Part shown: positions 35,713-43,653 of the stretch, one piece after another
Layout of the letters: every line of letters begins with the position of its first letter
How positions within the stretch are numbered: position 1 is the stretch's first letter
Assembly: GCF_009720825.1 (NCBI RefSeq)
Contig: NZ_WNKY01000046.1
Coordinates: 1-48,717 of the forward strand
Direction: 5' to 3'
Length of the DNA stretch: 48,717 bases
Source of the DNA: Duganella radicis
GTDB lineage: Bacteria > Pseudomonadota > Gammaproteobacteria > Burkholderiales > Burkholderiaceae_D
The notes under the pieces: generated by a model
Told to the model about the DNA's origin: nothing
The model's database searches: none
Seen by the model: only the letters and a program-made list of their open reading frames with translations
Position numbers and translations under genes: made by a program

Positions 35713-38700
35713 TTAACGCGGCGCGGCGAGCAGGCCTTGCGTGGTGCAAGCTTGCCGCGCCTGACGCTGCAAGCTGTCGTGCTCGGTATGCACGGCGTCG
35801 CCGAGCGGCGCGGCGCTGGCGAATTGCTGGAGCGCGGCGCCCAGGCGCGCGGCCTGTTGCGCCAGCGGGCTGCCGGCGGCGGCCGGTTGCGCCGTGCCTG
35901 CCTGATAGCTGGACATGGCTTGTGTCAGGCCGCTGACCTTGCTGCTCAGGCCTTGCCTGAACCAGACATCGGCCGCCGCGTGCGACTGGCCATCGGCCGT
36001 GGTGTAGGTCGAGGTCAATCCGATCAGGTTGCCATGATCGACCGCATCGCCGCGCCGCACGTCCAGATTGAGGCTGGTGATGCGCAGCTGGTCCAGCGTT
36101 TTCAGTTCGCTGGCCTGGCTGACGCCGTCGGCATCCGCGTCCACCCACACGCGCAGCGCGCCAAACAGCGCATCCCTGGCGTCGACCTTGCCGTCGCCAT
36201 TGCCGTCCAGCGCGGCCAGCGCTTCGTAGCCGTTGCTGGCGGTGCCGCCATCGGCCAGCCTGGTGGCGGAGCCGAACAGTTCGCCGCCGTCGTTGATCAC
36301 GCCATCGTGATTGCGGTCCAGCGCCAGCAAGCCATCGCCGGCACCGACCCAGCCGGTGGCGCGCGTGTCGCCGCTGGCGGCCAGGTCGAACCGCACGCCG
36401 GCGTCCAGGCCGAGCGTGCGCACGCCATTGCCATCCAGGTCCAGCACCAGCGGCGTGACAAAGGTCATGGCCGCTTTCTGCTCGGCGCTGAACGCCGCCT
36501 GCTGCGCGGCGGACAGGGCGTAGAACTGGGTCGAGGTCATCACGCGCATTTGCGTGACGGTCAGTTGCGCCAGCTGCGCATTGCTCAGCGACGACATCTG
36601 GAACGGCGTCAGCGCGCGGATTTGCTGGGTCGCCAGGCTGGCGATGTCGTCCAGTCCGATCGCCCTCAGATTGTCAGGACTCAGGTCGGCGATCATGGCC
36701 GTGCTCATGGCCGCCAGCTGGGCGCCGGAAAAGGCGGCCATCTGCGCCGCCGTGAACTGGCTGGCGCTGTCGCTCGGCTTGAGCGCCGCCATTTGCGCCA
36801 GCGTCAACGCCTGCACTTGCGGCGTCGTCAACGCCAGCAGTTGTTCATCGGTGAGCGAGCGGATCACGCTGACGCTCAGCGCCGCGATGTCGGCGGCGTC
36901 GACCGCCGCCAGTTGAGCCGGGATCAGGCGCGCCACGGCGGCCGAACTGAGCGCGGCGAACTGCGCTTCGCTTAGGGCACGCAGTTGCACCGCGTTCATG
37001 GCCGCCAGCAAATTGCCATCCTTGGCCGCGGCGTTCAACAAGGTCGGACTGATGACCGCGACGTCTTCCGGGTCCAGATACGCCACTTGCGCCGCCGACA
37101 AGGCGCCCAGCTGGGCACTGCCCAGCACGGCCACCTGGCTGGCGCTCAGCGCGGCGATCTGGCTGCCTTTCAAAGCCAGCAATTGCTGGGTTTTCAGCGC
37201 CGCCACCGCGGACAATTTCAAGGCGCCGACATCGGCGGCTTCCATCGCGCCCACCACCGTCAGCGGCAACGAGGCCACCTGCGCACCGCTCAGGGCCGCC
37301 ACCTGCTCCACCGTCAGGGCCGCCACTTGCCGCGTGCTCAGGCCACTGAAGACGCTGGTGCTGAGCGCGGCGATCTGCGCCGTGCCCAGGGCGGCGATGC
37401 CGAGGCCGTTGCTACCCAGCGCGTTCAGCTGCGCCGAGGTGAGGCTGGCAACCACCGCCACGCTGAGCGCCGCCAACGCAGCGGTGCCAAGCACGCTCAC
37501 ACTGGCGGTCGGCAGGCTGGCGAACTGGGCCGCCGTCAAGCCCCGCACCTGGTCCGCGCTGAGGGCCGACAGCTGGCTAACGCTCAGACTGGCCAGTTGC
37601 AGCGTGCTCAGTGCCGCCAGCTGCGCGGTGCCCAGCCCGCGCAGCTGGGCGCCGCTCAGGGCGCTCAGGAAGGCGGGCGACAGCGAATTCAGTTGCTTGA
37701 TGCTGAGCGCGCCAACCTGGCTGGCGTCGAGGGCGCGGATCTGCGTGCCGCTGAGCACGCGCAGCGCGCTGGTGCTGATCGCGGCGATTTGCGCGCTGTT
37801 GAGCAGGAAGAACGTCTCGGGCGTGCCGGCGCCGGCGTCGCTCACACCCAGCGCGGTGATCTGCGCGGTGGACAAGCTGGCCACCGCCTGCGTGCTCAGC
37901 GCGGCGATATCGGTGTCGAGCGCGCTGATGGCGGCCAGCGACAGCCCGGCCATCTGGCGCGTGCCAAACGCGGCCACCTGGCGCTCGCTCAGCGCGGTGA
38001 TCTGCGACGGCGCCAGGGCGGCGATCTGGTTCGAGCCCAGCACCGCGATCTGGCGCGTGGCCAGGCTTTGCAACTGGTCCGCGCTCAGCTGCGACAACAC
38101 GCCGCTGCGCAGGCCGGCGATCACCTGGGTGCTCAGGACCGGCAGGCTGTCGCCGCTCAAGCCGCTGATGCCGCTGTCGGACAAGGCGTTGATCTGGCGG
38201 CTGTTCAACACGGCGACCTGGGCGGTCACCAGGGCCGCCAGCTGGCCGGCGCTCAGCGCCATCATTTGCGCGGTGCCCAGGCCAACGATGGCGCGCGTTT
38301 GCAGCGCGGCCACATCTTCCGCCGTCAGGCCGGCGATCGCGCCGGGCGACAGCGCCGCCAGCTGGGCGCTGCCCAGCAGGGCAACCTGGCCCAGGCTGAG
38401 GGCGGTCGCCTGCTCGGCGGTCAAACCGCTCAGTGCCCGCGTGCCCAGCGCGGCGAATTGCGCGGTGCTCAGCACCCCGAACTGGTCGCCGGTCAGGCTC
38501 GCCAGCTGCGTCGGCGACAGGCCTTTCAGGGCGCTGGTTTTCAACGCGGCGATGTCCTCCAGATCGAACACGCGCAAGTCGGCGTCCGGCAACGCCGCCA
38601 GCTGGGCGCTGCTGAGCGCGGCCACCTGATCCGACGTCAGCGCCTGCGCCTGCTCGGGGCGCAGGCCGGACAGGGCGGCCGCGCGCAAGGCGGCGATCTG

Positions 38701-41700
38701 CGCCGTGCTCAGGGCCCAGATGGCGCTCTCGCCGCCGCCATAAGGGTCATTGCCCAGCACACTCAACTGGGCCGCGTTCAAGGCGGCGAGCACGGCCGGC
38801 TTCAGCGCCGCCAGGTTGTCGGTGTTGAGGGCCGCGATCTCGTCCGGCGACAGGGCGGCCACTTGCGCCGAACCCAGCGCCGCGACCTGCGCCGACCGCA
38901 GGCTGAACACCTGGTCGCTGCTCAGGGCGTTCAACTGCTGGGTGCCCAGCGCGACGATCTGGCGCGTGCTCAGGGTCGCCACCTGGTCGGTGGACAGCGC
39001 GGCCAGCGCGCGGCCCGACAGGCCGGCGATCACGCCGGTGTTCAACACGGCAATATCGCTCAGTTCCAGACCTTGCAGGCCGTCCGAGCTGAGCGCCGAG
39101 AACTGGGCCGCCGTCAGCGCGGCGATCTGGCTGCTGGTCAGCGCCGCCACCTGGTCGCTGCTGAGGACCGCCGCCTGCCGCGTGCTGAGCGCGCTCAGCG
39201 TGGCGGTGCGCAACGCGGCCAGGTCGGCCGTCTCCAGCACCACGATGTCGTCGGTGCTGAGCGCGCTCAGCTGGCGGCTGCTCAGGATGGCGGCTTGCGC
39301 CGTGCTCAGCGCCACGATCTGGTCGGGGGTCAGCGCCGCCATGGCGCGCGTGCCCAGCGAGCTGATCTGGGTGGTGGTCAGCGTGCCGAACAGGTTACCG
39401 GCCGGGTCGGCCCCCAGCGCCGCCCATTGCGCCGTGCTCAGCGCCTGCAACATGGCCGTGCTCAGCGCGCGCAGGCCGTCGCTGCCGATGGCCGCGATAT
39501 CGTCGGCTTCCAGGCCCGGCAGGTTGCGGGTGTTGAGGCCGAGGAGTTGCTGCGTCCCCAGCGTGGCCACCTGGTCAGGACTCAGGGCCAGCAATTGCTG
39601 GCTGCTGAAGACGCCGAATTGCCGCGAACTCAGGCTGTTGAGCTGGTTCGAGCTCAGGCCGGCGATCATGCCCGGCGTGAAGGCGGCGATAAACGCCGGC
39701 CCCAGCGCCGCCAGACTGGCGCTGGAGAAGCCGTCGATGGCATCGCTGGGCAGGGCTTCCAGCTGGCGGGTGTTCAGGGCGAGGAACTGCGCGGCCGTCA
39801 TCGCCGCCAGCTGGTCGCTGGTCAGCGCGGCGACTTGTTGCGTGCTCAGGCCGACGATGGCGGCGGTGCGCAAGGCGGCGAAATCGACCGCCTCCATGGC
39901 CGCCAGCGCGTCGGTGCGCAAGGCGCGCAGCTGGTCGCTGCCCAGCGCCGCCACCTGGCGCGTGCTCAGGGCCGCCACTTCATCGCCGGTCAGCCCGGCC
40001 AGCGTGTGGGTGCGCAGGGCGGCGATTTGTTGCGTGCCCAGCGCTTGTACATCCATGTCCAGGGCGGCCAGTTGATCCGAACTGAGCGCGGCGATCGCGC
40101 TGGTGCCCAGGGCGGCCACGCCGGCGCTGCTGAGCGCGGCCACGGCGTCGACGCCCAGTCCGGCGATCTGGCGCGAAGTCAGACTGCCGATCTGGGCCGA
40201 GCGCAGGCTGGCGATCTGCTCCGTGGTCAGCGCGTTGAACTGGTCCGCGCCGAGGGCACGGATCTGGCGCGTGCTCAGCCCCGCCAGTTGTTCGGTGGCC
40301 AGCGCGCTCAGGCGATCGGTGGCGAGGGTGGCGATGACGCCGGTCGACAGCGCGCCGAGATCCGCGCTCTGCAAGCCCGCCAGGGCCGTCAGGTCGAGGG
40401 CGGCGAACTGCGCGCTGCTCAACACGCTGGCTTGCAGCGTGGTCAGCGCGCTGACCTGGTCGGGATTCAGCAACGCCATTTGCGCGGTGCTCAGACTGGC
40501 GATGACCTGGGTGCGCAGGACCGCCAGGTCGGCCGTCTCCAGCGCCGCCGTCAGCTTGTCCGCCATGGCGACCGCCTGGCTGCTGCTCAGCACGGCGGCC
40601 TGCGCCGTGGTCAGGGCGGCGATCTGGTCGAGGGTGATGCCGGTCAGCGCGGCGGTGCGCAGGGCGGCGATTTGCGCGGTGCCGAGCACGCCCAGCAGGC
40701 TGGCGTCGCCCCCCAGCAGCGCCAGCTGGGTCGAATTCAGCGCGGCCACCGCGCTGGTGGTCAGGGCGCGCAGGGCGCCGCTGCCCAGCGCGGCGACGTC
40801 GTCGTCGCTGAGCGCGGCGATTTGCAGCGAGCCCAGGCCGACGATTTGCCGGCTGCCCAGCGAGGCGATGTGGGCGGGGGTGAGGGCGGCGATCTGCGCG
40901 CTGCTCATCACCGCCAGATGGCGCGAACCGAGGCCCGCCACCTGCGTCGTGTTCAACGCCTGCAACAGCTGGGGGTTCAGCAGCGGCACGGCGCTGGGGG
41001 TGAGGGCGCTCAGGTCGGCGCTGGACAGCCCGGCCAGCGTATCGCTGCCAAGGGCGGCCAGCTGGCGGCTGGTGAGCACGGCGAACTGGCTGGTGGTGAA
41101 CGCGGCCAGTTGCGCGCTGGTCAGCGCCTCCATCTGCTGGGTGCTCAGGGCGGCGATGGCCGAGGTCCTGAGCACGCCGATGTCGCTGCCCGGCAAGGCC
41201 CGCACCGCCGCGGTGGAGAGCGCGCCGATCTGTTGGCTGCTCAACACCGCGGCCTGGCGGCTGGTCAGGAACGCGGCCTGGTCGCCATTCAGCGCCGCCA
41301 GCGTGTCCGGCCGCAGGGCGGCGATCTGTGCCGTGCCGAGGGTGGCGATGGCGCTGTAGCTGCTGCCGCCCAGCGTCCCCATTTGCAGCGTGCTCAGCGC
41401 GGCGAGGGCGGCGGTGCTCAGGTAAGGCAGATCGCCGCCGTCCAGCGCCAGGATATCGTCGGTGGACAGGCCGGCCATGTGGCGCGAACCCAGCGCGCTC
41501 AACTGCGCCGTGCGCAAGTTGGCGATCTGGTCGCTGTGCAGCCCGGCGAACTGGGCGCTGCCCATGGCGTTGATCTGCCGGGTGGTGAGCGCGCGGATCT
41601 GGTCGGTGTTCAACTGGGCCAGCATGGCGGTCCCCAGCGCCGCGACCACGCCGGTGCTGAGCGCGGCGATGTCGGCGGTGGGCAAGCCGGCCAGCGCGGC

Positions 41701-42528
41701 GCTGCCCAGCGCCGCGACCTGACGCGTGCTCAGCGCGGCGAATTGCGCGGTGGTGAAACCGGCCAGTTGCGCCGCGCTCAACACCGCCATCTGCGCGGTC
41801 GTCAGGCCGGCGATGGCGGCGGTCTTCATGGCGCCCAGGTCGGCCGCTTGCAGCACTGCGGCGTTGTCCGTGCCGAGCGCGGCCAATTGCGCCGAGCTCA
41901 GGACGGCGGCCTGGCGGGTGCTCAGGGCCACGATCTGGCCGGCGGTCAGGGCGGCGATTTGCTGGCTGCCCAGCGAGGCGATCACCTGCGTGCTCAAGGC
42001 GGCGAAGCTGTCGCTGGCGATGGCTTGCAGCTCATCGGTGGAAAAGGCGGCGATCTGGCGGCTGCCGAGCGCGGCGAATTGCTGGCTCAGCATGACGCCG
42101 ATGTCGGACGCGTCCAGGGTGGCGATATTGGCGGTGCTCAGCGCCACCAGGTCGGCGGTTTCAAACGCCGCGATGGCGCCGGGCGCCAGGTTGCTGAAGG
42201 CGCTGGTGCCCAGCGCCGCCACCTGGGCCGTGCCGAGGGCGGCGATCTGATTGCTGGTCAGCGCCCCCATCAGCGCCGGCGCGGCGACGCCGGCGGCGTT
42301 CAGCACGGCCGGCTTGAGCGCGGCCACGTCCTGCGTGGTCATGGCCGTCATATTGGCCGGGGCCAGCGCCGACAATTGCAAACTGCTGAGCGCGGCCACC
42401 TGATCGGTACGCAAGGCGGCCACCTGCGCCGTCACCAGATCCAGCATGTCATCGGTGGTCCAGGCAGCGATGGCCGACACCGGCAAGGCGGCGATTTGCT
42501 GGGTGCTTAATCCGATGGGCCCGCTCAT
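35713..42528 (-). CDS. Giant octapeptide-repeat protein with C-terminal calcium-loop domain (about 2271 aa)
   Basis: The start ATG at 42528 (AAAGGAA 7 nt upstream) gives MSGPIGLSTQQIAAL; a longer in-frame start at 42636 lacks a ribosome site. Residues 8-2020 are roughly 245-250 octads, L-[STG]-[ST]-x-Q-[IVL]-x-A. They are organised in blocks of 27 octads closed by variable Gly/Asp-rich loops (GGSSYSAIA, GGDASLLG, ADPAGNLFG, NDPYGGGESAIW and others). Residues 2021-2150 are a calcium-loop domain: VTPLVLDLDGNG, DRNHDGVINDGGELFG, DGNGDGKVDARDALFG and DADADGVSQASEL, as found near the C-terminus of many type I-secreted proteins. The tail carries LTQAMSSYQAG. Inferred to be a secreted or surface fibre-like protein. 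No secretion genes are adjacent. Confidence 0.88.
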   Translation of the reverse strand: MSGPIGLSTQQIAALPVSAIAAWTTDDMLDLVTAQVAALRTDQVAALSSLQLSALAPANMTAMTTQDVAALKPAVLNAAGVAAPALMGALTSNQIAALGTAQVAALGTSAFSNLAPGAIAAFETADLVALSTANIATLDASDIGVMLSQQFAALGSRQIAAFSTDELQAIASDSFAALSTQVIASLGSQQIAALTAGQIVALSTRQAAVLSSAQLAALGTDNAAVLQAADLGAMKTAAIAGLTTAQMAVLSAAQLAGFTTAQFAALSTRQVAALGSAALAGLPTADIAALSTGVVAALGTAMLAQLNTDQIRALTTRQINAMGSAQFAGLHSDQIANLRTAQLSALGSRHMAGLSTDDILALDGGDLPYLSTAALAALSTLQMGTLGGSSYSAIATLGTAQIAALRPDTLAALNGDQAAFLTSRQAAVLSSQQIGALSTAAVRALPGSDIGVLRTSAIAALSTQQMEALTSAQLAAFTTSQFAVLTSRQLAALGSDTLAGLSSADLSALTPSAVPLLNPQLLQALNTTQVAGLGSRHLAVMSSAQIAALTPAHIASLGSRQIVGLGSLQIAALSDDDVAALGSGALRALTTSAVAALNSTQLALLGGDASLLGVLGTAQIAALRTAALTGITLDQIAALTTAQAAVLSSSQAVAMADKLTAALETADLAVLRTQVIASLSTAQMALLNPDQVSALTTLQASVLSSAQFAALDLTALAGLQSADLGALSTGVIATLATDRLSALATEQLAGLSTRQIRALGADQFNALTTEQIASLRSAQIGSLTSRQIAGLGVDAVAALSSAGVAALGTSAIAALSSDQLAALDMDVQALGTQQIAALRTHTLAGLTGDEVAALSTRQVAALGSDQLRALRTDALAAMEAVDFAALRTAAIVGLSTQQVAALTSDQLAAMTAAQFLALNTRQLEALPSDAIDGFSSASLAALGPAFIAAFTPGMIAGLSSNQLNSLSSRQFGVFSSQQLLALSPDQVATLGTQQLLGLNTRNLPGLEADDIAAIGSDGLRALSTAMLQALSTAQWAALGADPAGNLFGTLTTTQISSLGTRAMAALTPDQIVALSTAQAAILSSRQLSALSTDDIVVLETADLAALRTATLSALSTRQAAVLSSDQVAALTSSQIAALTAAQFSALSSDGLQGLELSDIAVLNTGVIAGLSGRALAALSTDQVATLSTRQIVALGTQQLNALSSDQVFSLRSAQVAALGSAQVAALSPDEIAALNTDNLAALKPAVLAALNAAQLSVLGNDPYGGGESAIWALSTAQIAALRAAALSGLRPEQAQALTSDQVAALSSAQLAALPDADLRVFDLEDIAALKTSALKGLSPTQLASLTGDQFGVLSTAQFAALGTRALSGLTAEQATALSLGQVALLGSAQLAALSPGAIAGLTAEDVAALQTRAIVGLGTAQMMALSAGQLAALVTAQVAVLNSRQINALSDSGISGLSGDSLPVLSTQVIAGLRSGVLSQLSADQLQSLATRQIAVLGSNQIAALAPSQITALSERQVAAFGTRQMAGLSLAAISALDTDIAALSTQAVASLSTAQITALGVSDAGAGTPETFFLLNSAQIAAISTSALRVLSGTQIRALDASQVGALSIKQLNSLSPAFLSALSGAQLRGLGTAQLAALSTLQLASLSVSQLSALSADQVRGLTAAQFASLPTASVSVLGTAALAALSVAVVASLTSAQLNALGSNGLGIAALGTAQIAALSTSVFSGLSTRQVAALTVEQVAALSGAQVASLPLTVVGAMEAADVGALKLSAVAALKTQQLLALKGSQIAALSASQVAVLGSAQLGALSAAQVAYLDPEDVAVISPTLLNAAAKDGNLLAAMNAVQLRALSEAQFAALSSAAVARLIPAQLAAVDAADIAALSVSVIRSLTDEQLLALTTPQVQALTLAQMAALKPSDSASQFTAAQMAAFSGAQLAAMSTAMIADLSPDNLRAIGLDDIASLATQQIRALTPFQMSSLSNAQLAQLTVTQMRVMTSTQFYALSAAQQAAFSAEQKAAMTFVTPLVLDLDGNGVRTLGLDAGVRFDLAASGDTRATGWVGAGDGLLALDRNHDGVINDGGELFGSATRLADGGTASNGYEALAALDGNGDGKVDARDALFGALRVWVDADADGVSQASELKTLDQLRITSLNLDVRRGDAVDHGNLIGLTSTYTTADGQSHAAADVWFRQGLSSKVSGLTQAMSSYQAGTAQPAAAGSPLAQQAARLGAALQQFASAAPLGDAVHTEHDSLQRQARQACTTQGLLAAPR
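36465..42507 (-). repeat. Octapeptide array of the giant protein
   Basis: Around 245-250 units with strict 8-residue phase, broken only by the loop insertions and a few 7-residue units (for example DTDIAAL). Each unit could start a short helix: Ser/Thr at position 2 and Gln/Asp/Glu at position 5 is a helix N-capping box. A beta-solenoid coil cannot be excluded from sequence. Confidence 0.9.
38710..41337 (-). repeat. Four consecutive 27-octad super-repeats
   Basis: Blocks cover residues 398-615 (40684-41337), 616-830 (40039-40683), 831-1050 (39379-40038) and 1051-1273 (38710-39378). Each starts with a [GT]T.QI.[AS]L octad after a loop and counts exactly 27 units to the next loop. An acidic octad of the type ETADLAVL or PGSDIGVL is at unit 7 in all four. 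Further acidic octads occur at unit 14 in three and at unit 23 in three clearly. Block 6 (37801-38709) has 37 units, equal to 27 plus a 10-unit duplication. Confidence 0.85.
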
Positions 42529-42556
42529 AAGAGTTCCTTTTTTGCTAAGACTCTTC

Positions 42557-42565
42557 ACTATAGCA
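42557..42565 (-). promoter_or_regulatory. Extended -10 promoter element of the giant repeat gene
   Basis: On the minus strand TGCTATAGT lies about 30 bp before the start codon; a weak -35 (TGGAAA) is 16 bp further upstream. The TGn extension favours a sigma-70 promoter with a poor -35. Confidence 0.45.
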
Positions 42566-42626
42566 GAGATTACCTTAATTTCCACATGGCAATAGCGATT
42601 TTTTTGCGTCGCACCAGCGCAAAAAA

Positions 42627-42655
42627 ATGCCGCCAAATCATTGATTTGGCGGCAT
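42627..42655. terminator. Intrinsic terminator after rdgC, symmetrical
   Basis: A 14-bp perfect stem, ATGCCGCCAAATCA with its complement, around one T, flanked by A7 on one side and T5 on the other. It terminates rdgC on the minus strand and could work in both directions. It isolates rdgC from the giant repeat gene. Confidence 0.88.
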
Positions 42656-42684
42656 TTTTATCTGACAGGCAAGGATGGGGAAAC

Positions 42685-43581
42685 TCAGGCCTTGGCTTCG
42701 CCGCCCAGCGCCTCCACCACGTCCGCCATCAATTTGGACAATTCGCCGGTCATCAGCATGAAATCGCCGTCGAAACGTTCGTCGTCGTTGCGCACGCCGG
42801 CGTCCTTCTCGTCCAGCACATCGAGCGGCTTGACGCCCTTGATGGCCAGCTGTTCGGTCAGCACGAAGGAAATCTTGCTGTCCCAGGTCATGGCCAGGCG
42901 GGTGCACTGCTTGCCGTTGGCGATGTGGCGGCGCACCTCTTCCGGGTCCAGCGAGTGCTTGACGTAGCGCACCGCCGCCTTGCTCTCGCCGGTGGCGCGC
43001 AGCTCGGTGTCCATGTCGACCGTGAAGCCGGCCGGCGCCTCGTCGGTTTGCAGCCATTCGGTCATCACGCCCACCGGCGAGCGCTGCACGCGCAGGCTTT
43101 CCAGCGGCATGCGGTCGACCGCCTTCAGCAGCAGCTTGATCACTTCGTCCGCCTTGGCCGGGCTGGCGGCATCCACCACCAGCCAGCCGTTGACCGGGTC
43201 GATCCAGGTCCAGACATTGCTGCGGATCGAGAAGGCGCGCGGCAGCAGTTCGTCGGCCACGCGTTCCTTCAATTCCTTCATGGCCTTCTTGCCGGGAGCG
43301 AAGCCCTGGGCTTCTTCCATCTCGGCCGCGCGCGCCTTGGCCACCTGGTTGATCACGCTGTTTGGCAGCAGTTTTTTCTCGGTGCCCAGCAGGATCAGCA
43401 TTTGCTTGTTGACCACATGGACCAGGCCGCCGTTCGGACGCGGCTTGTCCCAGCCCTGGCGCAGCAATTCATTGCTGCTGGCCGGGGTGAAGGCCTGGCC
43501 GGCCAGCGCTTGTTCCAGTTGTTCGGGGGTGTAGGCCCAAGGGGCCGGCAGACGGTAAATCTGTAGATTCTTGAACCACAT
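42685..43581 (-). CDS. rdgC: Recombination-associated protein RdgC
   Basis: 298 residues, typical length. It begins MWFKNLQIYRL and contains FTPASSNELLRQGW, LVHVVNKQMLILLGTEKKLL, LPRAFSIRSNVWTWIDP and LAMTWDSKISFVLTE, all diagnostic of RdgC. RdgC is a ring-shaped nucleoid DNA-binding protein that limits RecA. It is monocistronic with a strong terminator. Confidence 0.97.
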   Translation of the reverse strand: MWFKNLQIYRLPAPWAYTPEQLEQALAGQAFTPASSNELLRQGWDKPRPNGGLVHVVNKQMLILLGTEKKLLPNSVINQVAKARAAEMEEAQGFAPGKKAMKELKERVADELLPRAFSIRSNVWTWIDPVNGWLVVDAASPAKADEVIKLLLKAVDRMPLESLRVQRSPVGVMTEWLQTDEAPAGFTVDMDTELRATGESKAAVRYVKHSLDPEEVRRHIANGKQCTRLAMTWDSKISFVLTEQLAIKGVKPLDVLDEKDAGVRNDDERFDGDFMLMTGELSKLMADVVEALGGEAKA

Positions 43582-43653
43582 AAAGTTGATAGGCCTTGTT
43601 TCAGAAGTAAATGCAAAAGGAGCGCCATTTTACACGCTGCGCGCCGCCCGGTC

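Noticed and set aside
33450..42507. CRISPR array or simple DNA satellite as the explanation for the repeats.
   Set aside because: The periodicity is 24 bp in codon register with strong protein constraint and weak DNA identity; there are no conserved repeats with unique spacers and no cas genes.
33450..42507. Ice-nucleation protein, TAL-effector or RTX nonapeptide assignment for the octad array.
   Set aside because: The unit has none of the AGYGSTLT, 34-residue repeat-diresidue or GGxGxDxxx patterns. Only the octad length (ice nucleation) or a local LTPxQ-like string (TAL) is shared.
36985..42510. A plus-strand open frame of 1841 codons antisense to the giant repeat gene, and a similar one at 34159-36975.
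   Set aside because: The translations are Arg/Gln/Gly/His-rich with no fold-like pattern and mirror the octad codons. The minus-strand frame has a clean ribosome site, a phase-exact octad and a real C-terminal domain. The open antisense frame is a by-product of the repeat's codon use.
42592..42627. Inverted TTTTTTTGCG / CGCAAAAAAA beside the rdgC terminator as a separate regulatory stem.
   Set aside because: The stem is mostly A-T pairs with a 9-nt loop and may be chance next to the strong terminator; not enough to list as a feature.
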